Shown: positions 49,852 to 59,248 of the stretch, one piece after another
Layout of the letters: each line of letters starts with the position of its first letter
How positions within the stretch are numbered: the first letter of the stretch is position 1
Assembly (NCBI RefSeq): GCF_022669055.1
Contig: NZ_JAJMLW010000001.1
Location: 248,001-312,000 of the forward strand
Direction of reading: 5' to 3'
DNA from: Adlercreutzia faecimuris
Lineage (GTDB): Bacteria; Actinomycetota; Coriobacteriia; Coriobacteriales; Eggerthellaceae
Length of the DNA stretch: 64,000 bases
Position numbers and translations under genes: made by a program
The notes under the pieces: generated by a model
The model's database searches: none
What the model saw: the letters and a program-made list of their open reading frames with translations, nothing else
Told to the model about the DNA's origin: nothing

Positions 49852-50505
49852 GTGGCCAAGACCTTCTCCGTTTCCGGTCAGCACTACCTCTTCGACGTGC
49901 AGACCTTCGCCCAGGTGGTGCTCACCGCCGGCGGCGACGAGTTCCACTACGCGCTGTACGACCGCACGACCCAGGGCGTCATCGACGACGTGGTGTCGGG
50001 CAAGAGCGACCTGGGCGTCATCTTCCAGACCACCGAGACGGCCGACGACCTGAACGCCGCCCTGGCCGCCGCCGGGCTCGAGTTCCACGAGCTCATCCGC
50101 AGCGCGCCGCGCGTGGCCCTGCCGGCGAGCCACCCCATGGTGAACGCCGACAAGCTGACGCTCGACGCCATGGCCGACTATCCCTACATCTACTTCGACC
50201 AGGGCGACGACGCGCCGGAGAGCTTCTTCGAGGAGGCGCTGGCCACGGTGCCGCGCGCCAAGACCATCGCGTGCACCGACCGCGCGTCGCTCTCCGAGCT
50301 GATCGTCGCGCTCAACGGCTACACGGTGACCAGCGGCATCCTGGTGGGCATCTCCGACGGCGCGTCGCTCAAGACCGTGCCGCTCGACACCGACGTGCAG
50401 CTGTACCTGGGCTACGTCACGCGCCAGGGCGCCCAGCTGAGCGAGCTGGAGCAGCGCTTCGTCGAGAAGCTGGAGAAGAACCTGGAGAAGTACGCGCGGT
50501 TCTAG
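49852..50505 (+). CDS. stand-alone LysR-type effector-binding domain (no HTH)
   Basis: 217 residues from a GTG with AAAGGAG upstream, 12 bp after the CoA-ligase gene. The whole protein aligns by eye with residues about 90-305 of the LysR regulator at 47335-48258, but there is no DNA-binding domain and no signal peptide. It begins exactly at the effector fold (SVSGQHYLFDVQTFAQVV). It may buffer the inducer or form mixed oligomers with the LysR regulator and modulate it; both ideas are inference. There is no frameshift or HTH remnant between it and the ligase gene, so it is not a recent fragment. Confidence 0.85.
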   Translation: MAKTFSVSGQHYLFDVQTFAQVVLTAGGDEFHYALYDRTTQGVIDDVVSGKSDLGVIFQTTETADDLNAALAAAGLEFHELIRSAPRVALPASHPMVNADKLTLDAMADYPYIYFDQGDDAPESFFEEALATVPRAKTIACTDRASLSELIVALNGYTVTSGILVGISDGASLKTVPLDTDVQLYLGYVTRQGAQLSELEQRFVEKLEKNLEKYARF

Positions 50506-50614
50506 CGCGTGGAGCCCGCGAGTGCGCGACGCGTGCTAGAGCGTGGCGCGAGCAAGTGCGCGGCGCGGGAGGGCGAGTGGCGCAGCCGGACGCGCGGTGC
50601 GAGCAAGAGTAGGG

Positions 50615-50659
50615 CGCCCCCTATGTTTCACATGAAACATAGGGGGCGTTTTTTCTTTT
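50615..50659 (+). terminator. terminator with degenerate parS stem
   Basis: A 16-bp stem (CGCCCCCTATGTTTCA and its complement) flanks a central CA and is followed by TTTTTTCTTTT. The stem contains parS with one change, central G to A (50624-50639). It ends the CoA-ligase/effector-domain transcript. Confidence 0.88.
50624..50639. other. parS: parS-like, central mismatch
   Basis: TGTTTCACATGAAACA within a terminator stem; the central CG is CA, which should weaken ParB binding. Confidence 0.65.
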
Positions 50660-50705
50660 GATAATACGGATCGCCCTTGGGAAATGTCACAGCGCCCGCT
50701 GAGAA

Positions 50706-50721
50706 TGTTTCACGTGAAACA
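50706..50721. other. parS: parS, exact
   Basis: First of three exact sites in the gene-free stretch before the oxidoreductase operon. Confidence 0.93.
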
Positions 50722-50772
50722 CTTAGCTATGGTTAACTCTCTTGTCATGCTCCATCTGAGGCATGCTCCCAG

Positions 50773-50788
50773 TGTTTCACGTGAAACA
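50773..50788. other. parS: parS, exact
   Basis: Second of the three, 67 bp on. Confidence 0.93.
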
Positions 50789-50876
50789 TCTGCGCGATTC
50801 GAGAAGCTCTGGCGGAACGGGGGGCGCTGCGCCGGTGGGGCTGCTAGGCGGAGGCGAATGGGTGTCATGCCGGCGA

Positions 50877-50892
50877 TGTTTCACGTGAAACA
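50877..50892. other. parS: parS, exact
   Basis: Third of the three, 104 bp on. Confidence 0.93.
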
Positions 50893-51096
50893 TTCTCAGG
50901 GGGAATCAGAGGTGCCGGGAACAGAATGCTGGGACAGCAGGGTCGTCGGGAAGGAGGGGGTGGGATGCAGGGCGGGACGCGATGTGCCGGGGCGGGGGCG
51001 CCGGGGGTGGGGAGGAAGCGTGCGGATGGGGAAGTCGCCCGGGGGCGGCGCGGCGGGTTTCCCTATACTGGGGGGATGAAGAGAAGGGACTCACCT

Positions 51097-52506
51097 ATGA
51101 TCGAAGTTCTGTGGCACGGCCGCGGCGGGCAGGGCGCGTTCACGGCGGCGCGGCTGCTGGGCGCGGCAGCGTCGATGGACGAGGACGCCTACGCGCTGGC
51201 GTTCCCGTCGTTCGGGCCCGAGCGCCGCGGCGCCCCCATGCGTGCGTTCACCAAGATGTCCGATGCGCCCATTGGCGACCGCAGCGCCATCACGCGGGCC
51301 GACTACGTGGTGTACCTGGACGACACGCTGCTGGCCGGCGGCTGGGAGGATGAGCTGAAGCCCGGCGGCGTCGCGCTTGTGAACAGCGCGAAGGCTGCGG
51401 ACGCGCTGCTGGCTGCCGTCGGCGGAAGTCCCGAGGCGGCGGGCAGGCTGCTCGTGATCGACGCCAACGGCATCTCGGAGGCGCTGCTCGGGCGGCCCAT
51501 CCCCAACACGGTGTTCCTGGGGGCGCTGTCGATCCTGTGCGACCGGGTGACGGTCGAGGCGGTGGCCGAGGCCGTGCGCCAGTACATGGCCCCCAAGCTG
51601 CATGAGAAGAACCTGGCCATCGTCGCCGAGGCGCGCCATGCCACGGCCCAGGCCCTCGTCGCCCGCGCCGAGGCGCGTCGCGCTCGGGGGGAAGGCGCGG
51701 GAGGCGCGGAAGGCACGCGGGCGGCCGCTGGGGTGGGTGCGCGTGCTGTGAGTGGAGCGAGCGTTTCACGTGAAACATCGGCTGGCGGGAATCCGCCGAC
51801 GCCTGTCGCGGAGCATCCGGCGGCGGAAGCCCCGGCGTCTGCGGAGCTGCGCGGCGGCGCTGCCCCCGCGTCTCCGGCGCCCTGTGGCGGCGTTGCCCTG
51901 GCGGCGTCTGCGCCCCTTCGGGACGGCGCCGTCGCCATTCCCCGGCTTCGCGAGGAGATCGCGGCGACCGGCTCCGGCGACGCCGACGCGCCCACCCTCC
52001 CGAGCCTCGACCCGCGGGACTTCGCGCGATCCACGTGCTACCAGGCGGGGCACCTGGTGACGCGCAACGCCGGATGGCGCAACGAGCGCCCGCTGCTGGC
52101 CCCCGCGCTGTGCACCGGCTGCCTCCAGTGCTATCTCTACTGCCCGGACGGCGCCATCGTCCGGACGCACGCGACCAAGGATCAGCTCTCCGCGTCCGAT
52201 TCCGCCATCGCCGCCGTCGCCTTCGACTACGGCTTCTGCAAGGGCTGCGGTGTCTGCGTCAAGGCCTGCCGCTTCGACGCCATCACGATGATCCCCGAGG
52301 AATCCGCCCTGGCCGTCGAGCGCCAGGTTGCCGCCGAGCGTGCCGCCGCTTCTGCCACGCCCGTCGGGTCGCCTGTGCCCGCCGGCGCACCCGCCGGGTC
52401 GCCCGCGGCCGGCCCCGGCGCGGCTTCCGGCTCCGCTCCCGCCGCCGGCGAGCGGCTGGCCGGCGCCTTCCTGTCCGACTACGAGAGCGAGGGTGGTGCC
52501 CGATGA
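51097..52506 (+). CDS. 2-oxoacid:ferredoxin oxidoreductase, gamma-delta fusion
   Basis: 469 residues. Residues 1-185 are the gamma subunit (MIEVLWHGRGGQGAFTAARL, FPSFGPERRGAPMRAF). Residues 330-425 are the delta ferredoxin-type subunit with two 4Fe-4S motifs (CTGCLQCYLYCPDG and CKGCGVCVKACRFD). The joining linker (about 195-320) is Ala/Gly/Pro-rich and includes a one-mismatch parS read VSRET. Start chosen at ATG 51097 (AAGGGA upstream); ATG 51076 would add seven residues. It overlaps the alpha gene by 4 bp. Role: electron transfer and assembly for oxidative decarboxylation of 2-oxoacids to acyl-CoA. Confidence 0.9.
   Translation: MIEVLWHGRGGQGAFTAARLLGAAASMDEDAYALAFPSFGPERRGAPMRAFTKMSDAPIGDRSAITRADYVVYLDDTLLAGGWEDELKPGGVALVNSAKAADALLAAVGGSPEAAGRLLVIDANGISEALLGRPIPNTVFLGALSILCDRVTVEAVAEAVRQYMAPKLHEKNLAIVAEARHATAQALVARAEARRARGEGAGGAEGTRAAAGVGARAVSGASVSRETSAGGNPPTPVAEHPAAEAPASAELRGGAAPASPAPCGGVALAASAPLRDGAVAIPRLREEIAATGSGDADAPTLPSLDPRDFARSTCYQAGHLVTRNAGWRNERPLLAPALCTGCLQCYLYCPDGAIVRTHATKDQLSASDSAIAAVAFDYGFCKGCGVCVKACRFDAITMIPEESALAVERQVAAERAAASATPVGSPVPAGAPAGSPAAGPGAASGSAPAAGERLAGAFLSDYESEGGAR
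51762..51777. other. parS: parS, one outer mismatch (coding)
   Basis: CGTTTCACGTGAAACA at the gamma-delta junction, read SVSRETS. The inner 14-mer is intact. Confidence 0.85.
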
Positions 52507-53741
52507 AGCGCTTCCTTTCCGGCGACGAGGCCCTGGCCGAGGGCGTGCGCCTCGCGCGCCCGCAGGTGATATCGGCCTATCCCATCACGCCGCAGACCGT
52601 GGTGGTCGAGCGCCTGTCCGAGATGGTGGAGTCCGGCGCGCTGGCTGCCGAGTACGTCCACGTCGAGTCCGAGCACTCGGCTCTGTCCTGCGCCATGGGC
52701 GCGTCGGCCACCGGCGCGCGCACGTTCACAGCCACGTCGAGTCAGGGCCTGCTGTACATGGCCGAGGTGCTGACCTACGCCGCGGGCGGCCGCTTTCCCA
52801 TCGTGATGATGAACGCGAACCGCTCCACCGCGCTGCCGTGGAACATCTACGGAGATCAGCGCGACTCGCTGGCGCTGCTCGACCACGGCTGGATCCAGGC
52901 CTACGCCGAGAGCAACCAGGAAGCGCTCGACCTGGCGCTCATGGCCTACGCCATCGCCGAGGACCCGCGCGTCAGCACGCCGTTCATGGTGAACCTGGAC
53001 GGCTTCGCGCTGACGCACACCTACGAGAACGTGGACATTCCCGACCCCGAGCAGGCCGATGCGTTCCTGCCGCCCTACCGGACGGCCAACCGCTTCGACT
53101 TCGGGAATCCCGTGAACATGGGGTACTCGGCCGGCCTGGAGTACAACCGCTACTTCAAGTACTGGGAGCATCGCGACATGGCCGCCGCGCCCGCGGTGAT
53201 CGCCGAGGTGGAGGATCGCTTCGCCGCCGTGTTCGGGCGGCGCTACCCGGGGATGGTCGAGGCGTACCGCGCCGAGGACGCGGACGTGGTGCTGGTGACG
53301 CTCGGGTCGGTCGCGGGGCTCGTGCGCGAGGTGGTCGACCGCCTGCGCGCGGCGGGGCTGCGCGCCGGGCTCGTGCGCATCCGCTACATGAGGCCGTTCC
53401 CGGCCGCGGCGCTGGCCGGGCTGCTGTCCGGCGCGCGGGCGGCGGGCGTGCTGGAGAAGGACGTGTCGTTCGGCGCGGAGGGGACGGTCTTCACGAACGT
53501 GAACTCGGCGCTGCAGCAGGCGGCGCTCACGGTGCCTACGATGGACTTCATCGGCGGACTCGGCGGCGACGACATCTCTGCCGAGCAGGTGGAGGAGGCG
53601 TTCTTCGAGCTGGCGGCCCTGGCCGAGGTGGCGGCGGAGGATCCGCGCGCCGCCGCGGCGGTGGATCGCGTGCGCTTCCTGGGCATCGAGGATAGCGAGC
53701 CCGCGGTCCCGGCGGACTGCGGCGCAGAAGGCGGTGAGTAG
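52503..53741 (+). CDS. 2-oxoacid:ferredoxin oxidoreductase, alpha subunit
   Basis: 412 residues. The YPITPQT motif (near 26) and ESEHSALS, followed by the transketolase C-terminal-like region (VLVTLGSVAGLVREVVDRL). Contains FFELAAL and an Ala-rich tail. Starts inside the gamma-delta stop (ATGA overlap) and ends 1 bp before the beta start, so the three genes are translationally linked. Likely branched-chain or aryl 2-oxoacid specificity, not decidable here. Confidence 0.92.
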   Translation: MKRFLSGDEALAEGVRLARPQVISAYPITPQTVVVERLSEMVESGALAAEYVHVESEHSALSCAMGASATGARTFTATSSQGLLYMAEVLTYAAGGRFPIVMMNANRSTALPWNIYGDQRDSLALLDHGWIQAYAESNQEALDLALMAYAIAEDPRVSTPFMVNLDGFALTHTYENVDIPDPEQADAFLPPYRTANRFDFGNPVNMGYSAGLEYNRYFKYWEHRDMAAAPAVIAEVEDRFAAVFGRRYPGMVEAYRAEDADVVLVTLGSVAGLVREVVDRLRAAGLRAGLVRIRYMRPFPAAALAGLLSGARAAGVLEKDVSFGAEGTVFTNVNSALQQAALTVPTMDFIGGLGGDDISAEQVEEAFFELAALAEVAAEDPRAAAAVDRVRFLGIEDSEPAVPADCGAEGGE

Positions 53742-53742
53742 G

Positions 53743-54924
53743 ATGACCCAGGAGCGATGGTCCGAGGTGCTCTTCGGCGCCGGGGTGGACGCCCCGGTGG
53801 AGGCGCCCTCCGGTGAGCCCGGCGTGGCCGGGCGCCTGTCCGCCGCCACCCCCCGTGGCCGCCATGCCGCGCCCGAGCGCCGCCCCGGTGACGCGGCAGA
53901 CCCGGCGACGCGTCGCCCCGGCGATGCGAGCGCCGCGCCCGAGCGCCGCCCCGCGGCTGCCGATGCGTCCGCCGAGCGCCGCCCCGGTGACGCGGGAGCG
54001 CCTGCCCCGCGCCCGAGCGCGCGCACCATTCCCGACGACGAGCTCTTCTTCGGCCACAAGGCCTGCGCTGGCTGCGGCGGCAGCCTGGCCGTCCGCGCCG
54101 CGCTCAAGGTGCTGGGCCCCCACGCGGTCTGCGCCCTGCCGGCCGGCTGCATGAGCGCCGTCGGCTTCAACTTCCCGCAGCTTTGCTTCGCCAACAACGC
54201 GATGATCACCCCTTTTGCCGCCACGGCCGCGGTGCTGACCGGCATTGAGGCGGGGCTGCGCGCCCAGGGGATCAAGCCCGAGGACTGCACGGTGGTCGGT
54301 TTCGCCGGCGACGGCGGCACGGCCGACATCGGGCTGCAGGCGCTCTCCGGCGCCATCGACCGCGACGACGACATCCTCTACATCTGCTACGACAACGAGG
54401 CGTACATGAACACGGGTATCCAGAAGAGCTCGCTGACCCCGTTCGGCGCCAAGACCACCACCACGCCGGCGGGCCGCAACGCCCACGGCTGCCTCACGCA
54501 GAAGAAGAGCCTGTTCGAGATCGTGGCCGCGCACGGCATCCCCTACGCCGCCACCGCGTCCATCGGCTACCTGCCGGACTTCATGGCGAAGGTGCAGAAG
54601 GCGGCCTCCATCCGCGGGACGAAGTACATCCACGTGATGGCACCGTGCCCGACCGGCTGGGGCTGCGGCGTGGACGAGGCGGTGGAGCTGGCGAAGGAGG
54701 TCGTCGACTGCGGCCTGTGGTACCTGGCCGAGTACGAGGGGCCGGCCGTCAGCGGCCGCCCGGGCGGCACGTTCTCGCTCACCCGCAACCCGCGCAGCTT
54801 CACGAGCGTCGAGGCCTACCTGCGTCGCCAGGGCCGCTTCCGCGCGCTGACCGATGAGGAGGTGGCCTCCGTCGTGGTGGGCCGCGACCAGAAGTGGGAG
54901 GCGCTCCGGCGCGACTGGGCCTAG
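53743..54924 (+). CDS. 2-oxoacid:ferredoxin oxidoreductase, beta (TPP-binding) subunit
   Basis: 393 residues. The first 90 residues are an Arg/Pro/Ala-rich extension with repeated ERRPGDA units; the conserved part begins at ELFFGHKACAGCGGSLAVR. TPP-binding signature GDGGTADIGLQALSGAIDRDDD with YDNEAYMNTG, and cluster-ligating Cys (CAGC and CPTGWGC). It couples thiamine-dependent decarboxylation to ferredoxin reduction. The N-terminal extension is unusual; a start at residue about 85 lacks an obvious ribosome site, so the long form is kept. Confidence 0.9.
   Translation: MTQERWSEVLFGAGVDAPVEAPSGEPGVAGRLSAATPRGRHAAPERRPGDAADPATRRPGDASAAPERRPAAADASAERRPGDAGAPAPRPSARTIPDDELFFGHKACAGCGGSLAVRAALKVLGPHAVCALPAGCMSAVGFNFPQLCFANNAMITPFAATAAVLTGIEAGLRAQGIKPEDCTVVGFAGDGGTADIGLQALSGAIDRDDDILYICYDNEAYMNTGIQKSSLTPFGAKTTTTPAGRNAHGCLTQKKSLFEIVAAHGIPYAATASIGYLPDFMAKVQKAASIRGTKYIHVMAPCPTGWGCGVDEAVELAKEVVDCGLWYLAEYEGPAVSGRPGGTFSLTRNPRSFTSVEAYLRRQGRFRALTDEEVASVVVGRDQKWEALRRDWA
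53865..54010. repeat. decayed tandem repeat in the beta-subunit gene
   Basis: GAGCGCCGCCCCG recurs at 53875, 53941 and 53974, with variants between (TCGCCCCGGCGATGCG near 53912). It encodes ERRPGDA-type units in the N-terminal extension. Confidence 0.7.
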
Positions 54925-54925
54925 C

Positions 54926-54949
54926 CTCTTACTTATATATAAGTAAGAG
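54926..54949. promoter_or_regulatory. 24-bp perfect palindrome after the oxidoreductase operon
   Basis: CTCTTACTTATA and its exact complement, immediately after the beta-subunit stop. It could be an operator or an AT-rich hairpin; no T-tract follows. Confidence 0.55.
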
Positions 54950-54986
54950 AATGGAGGATAGACGGCTCGCGCTGATCCGTCCTCTT

Positions 54987-55028
54987 CGTCCGCCGCGGTT
55001 GGCCTCCTGAGGCTGTCCGCGGCGGACG
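54987..55028 (+). terminator. GC-rich hairpin, probable operon terminator
   Basis: CGTCCGCCGCGG pairs with CCGCGGCGGACG around an 18-nt loop, followed by GCTTTATAT. It is likely to end the oxidoreductase transcript, although the T-tract is poor. Confidence 0.6.
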
Positions 55029-55604
55029 GCTTTATATCTATGGTGAACGGTTATATAGTTGACAATCGTCGAATCGATAGTATTTATTCTTTATTCTGTC
55101 AAATATTCATTCATCTTAGTCAAAAATTATAAAACTCCTGTTCACTAACGGTGTTTTCCATAGCTTATTTGCTGAGTGAATTAGTGAAAAATGATTCATC
55201 AACTTAGTGAAGAAGAGAAAAGAGTGCCTTTCCGGCCAGAATTCGACTCTCTCATTGGTTAGTTTTACAATTAAAGTGAACGAACGACATAAAAAATGTA
55301 ATGAACGAAAACAGGGCGAAAAATCACTCCCGTCCGCTCTTGAGAGTGCCGTTTTCTCCTGGCTAATATGGCCCTGTCGTCAGCGGGAGAGCAACCGCGG
55401 CGGCGACGTTGAAAACCTACCGGCCGTCGGATTCTGGCAATCGCGCGCCGCGCGCCCTCGGAAAGAGGCGTCGCGAAGGCAGCGCAAACCCGAGGGCTCG
55501 CGATATCCGCACGAGGCTTCCCTGCACGGCCGTCAGGGAACGCCCGGTGCGAAGAAGAGGGGAGGCGTCCCGGCAAAGCCGCCTCCCTCCTTACGATTCT
55601 CAGG

Positions 55605-55663
55605 CAAAGGCGCCTGGAACGCTGGCACGTGCCCCCGCTGTGCCGGCGTTCCAGGCGCCTTTG
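55605..55663. repeat. large inverted repeat
   Basis: An 18-bp perfect stem (CAAAGGCGCCTGGAACGC and complement), extendable by GGCAC/GTGCC with one bulge, around a short C-rich loop, just before parS 55682. It may be a minus-strand barrier, terminator or structured RNA end. Confidence 0.7.
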
Positions 55664-55681
55664 CTGCGTTCAGGCGAAAAA

Positions 55682-55697
55682 TGTTTCACGTGAAACA
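55682..55697. other. parS: parS, exact
   Basis: In the long gene-free region, 18 bp after the large inverted repeat. Confidence 0.93.
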
Positions 55698-55819
55698 TTC
55701 CGAGCACTTCGAGGAAGCGCGTGCGCGCGTAGGGGTGCGCGTCTGAGCGTAGCGCGCAAAAGGAGGGGGGCGTGTGTTCAACGCTCGCGTGGGGGGGGCA
55801 GATCGGACGATCCGCGAAT

Positions 55820-55835
55820 TGTTTCACGTGAAACA
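55820..55835. other. parS: parS, exact
   Basis: 42 bp beyond the stop of the AlbA-type regulator gene. Confidence 0.93.
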
Positions 55836-55877
55836 TTTCGGGCGCGTCGAGTGGGCGCGGCGCGTAGGTGGCGTGCG

Positions 55878-57167
55878 CTAGGCGAGGGGGTGCCAGAAGC
55901 CGGTCTTGGTGGAGCCGATGCGCTCGATGAGGCGCAGCTGGGTGAGGCGGCGGAGGGATCGCCGCACGGTGCTGTCGCTCACGGCGAGGTCGGCTGCCAG
56001 GACGGCGGCGGTGGGGCGGTCGTCGGCGCGCAGGCGCTCGAGCACGCGGCGATCCACGCGCGACAGGCGCAGGTCGGCCAGGGGGTCGGGCGGCGCGGGC
56101 TCGAGCGGCAGCGTCACCGCGACCTCGTCGGCGCCCAGCGCGAAGCGCGGCGCGGGAAGGCCGGCCTCGGCGCAGGCCGCGGCCATCAGCACGCAGCCCC
56201 CGCCCCAGGCGCCCACGGCGCCGAGCCGCCCCAGGGCCGCGGTCAGCGCGGGGTTGGCCGGCCGGGCGGAGTGGGGCGCGCCCAGGGTCTCGGCCGTCCA
56301 CGCGGCAGGCGGCCGCCCGACGTTGACGACGGTCATGCGATCGGGCATCACGCTCACCTGCACCGGCGCCCCGCTGGCGTAGTCCTTGTGGGCGAGCGCG
56401 TTCAGCAGCGCCTCGCGCAGGGCGCCGGCGGGCAGCGACCCGGCCACGACGCGGTCGCCGCGCCGCGGCCCCAGCACCGCATCGACCACCTGGTCGGCCT
56501 GGGAGGGGAGGGTCCCGCGCGCCTCCAAGCGCTGAGCGGGTCGCGGGCTGGCGTCATCGTCGAAGAACCCCACGCGCACGAACGCGCCGTCGATCACCTG
56601 GTCGGGGGAGCGGTGCGCCAGCAGCACGCCCGCATGGTTGAGGAACCCGGTCGCCTCGTCGGCCAGGCCCGCAGCTGCCAGGCAGCGCACGACGGCCGGT
56701 GCGCTGCGCAGGTCGTCCTCGGGCACGCCCAGCCGCGCGAGCATCGCGGGATCTAGGTCGTCGAGCCGCGCGCCCGGCACGGGGCGGCGCTCCCAGGGCG
56801 CCTCCTCCTCGGTGTCGCGCCCGCGCAAAAAGCGCACCAGGTCGGCACCCACCAGCAGGGCCGTCTCGCCGTCGCGCCGCTGGAAGAAGCGCCCCTCGCA
56901 GCTGACGGGCGCCGCGCTCGGCAGCACCGTCACCTCCACGCCCATGCGCCCGCCGACCATCACCAGGTTCACCTCGCAGGTGATCCCCAGCTCCTCGTAG
57001 ATGCGCACGGGCAGCCACTCGAGCGTCTCCAGCGACGACGACTTGCCGCGCCGCGACTCGGGAACCTCCACCAGGAGCGACCCGCCGTGGCCGTTCGCGA
57101 ACGCGCACACGGTCTCCAGCCACGCCCCCTGGCGCAGGTCGGCCTGCTCGATGACTTCCTGATCCAC
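55878..57167 (-). CDS. AlbA_2/Schlafen-type ATP-binding transcriptional regulator
   Basis: 429 residues from a GTG with GAGGGGAA upstream. The N-terminal 130 residues resemble the AlbA_2 domain (GAWLETVCAFANGHGGSLLVEV). The middle has a GHKL-like segment (PAGALREALLNALAHKDYASGAPVQVSV, DRMTVVNVG). The C-terminus is a winged HTH (about 365-429; AAVLAADLAVSDSTVRRSLRRLTQL). It matches the COG2865 class of putative regulators, whose signals are mostly unknown. Divergently placed from the AGCS symporter, which it might control. Confidence 0.85.
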   Translation of the reverse strand: MDQEVIEQADLRQGAWLETVCAFANGHGGSLLVEVPESRRGKSSSLETLEWLPVRIYEELGITCEVNLVMVGGRMGVEVTVLPSAAPVSCEGRFFQRRDGETALLVGADLVRFLRGRDTEEEAPWERRPVPGARLDDLDPAMLARLGVPEDDLRSAPAVVRCLAAAGLADEATGFLNHAGVLLAHRSPDQVIDGAFVRVGFFDDDASPRPAQRLEARGTLPSQADQVVDAVLGPRRGDRVVAGSLPAGALREALLNALAHKDYASGAPVQVSVMPDRMTVVNVGRPPAAWTAETLGAPHSARPANPALTAALGRLGAVGAWGGGCVLMAAACAEAGLPAPRFALGADEVAVTLPLEPAPPDPLADLRLSRVDRRVLERLRADDRPTAAVLAADLAVSDSTVRRSLRRLTQLRLIERIGSTKTGFWHPLA

Positions 57168-57423
57168 GGCGGTTCCCCTCTGGTCTCTCTAGGGGGATTC
57201 TAGCAAAACCAAGATGGGGAAGGGGGCGGCGGGCGCGCTCCGCGCGGGACGGGTGCGCGCGACATCCCCCACGGACGAGCGCGTCGTCGGCGCGCTGCCG
57301 AGGGAGGGTGGGGAAGGGGCCGGGCGCGGCGGGCGCGGCGCGCGGCGGGTCTGATAGAATGGCGGCTTGCAAAGGGGATCGGCCGGGCCTTCCGGTCGGG
57401 ATATCGCGAAGGAGGAGGGGCCC

Positions 57424-58947
<1,524 letters not shown>

Positions 58948-59024
58948 CCCGCGTCTGCCTGGCGTCCGCCGCGCTTGCGCCCGCCGCACCCGCGCCCGCG
59001 CGCGACGCACGCTGACCGCCTTCG

Positions 59025-59058
59025 AGCCCCCGGCCCCGCTGCCGGGGGCTTCTCTTTT
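59025..59058 (+). terminator. terminator after the AGCS symporter
   Basis: AGCCCCCGGC pairs with GCCGGGGGCT around CCCGCT-type loop bases and is followed by TCTCTTTT. Confidence 0.85.
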
Positions 59059-59248
59059 CCGCCGCGGCGTCCTCGCCGCTTTTCGTGGCGGCGTCGCCGT
59101 CGTTCGTTACGGCGGCGACGTAGCTCGTTCGCCGCCGCGCTAGAATAGGGTTTTCGATTCCTGAGAAGCAGCCAGCCGGCCGACGTGCCGGCCCGGTGCG
59201 GGGGCCCGGGAGCGAAGAGACCGACGCGACGGGAAGGAAGCAACGCCC

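Larger units (their letters stand above)
50506..51096. other. gene-free stretch with parS cluster
   Basis: 591 bp between the effector-domain gene and the oxidoreductase operon. It contains a parS-like terminator (50615-50659), three exact parS sites (50706, 50773, 50877), short GC-rich direct repeats (GCGAGCAAG at about 50548 and 50600) and a possible -10 TATACT at 51064. No gene is recognised. Confidence 0.7.
54925..55877. other. long gene-free region with AT-rich island
   Basis: 953 bp after the oxidoreductase operon. In order: a 24-bp AT-rich palindrome (54926-54949), a GC-rich hairpin (54987-55028), a strongly AT-rich segment (about 55030-55320) with repeated TTAGTGAA, a GC-rich segment with several hairpins (55330-55665), then parS at 55682 and 55820. 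A 179-residue frame at 55207-55746 has no family features and crosses these structures, so I do not call it a gene. Confidence 0.7.

Noticed and set aside
55207-55746. A 179-residue open frame in the long gap
   Set aside because: It runs through the AT-rich island, hairpins and parS, has a composition unlike the neighbouring proteins and no domain features.
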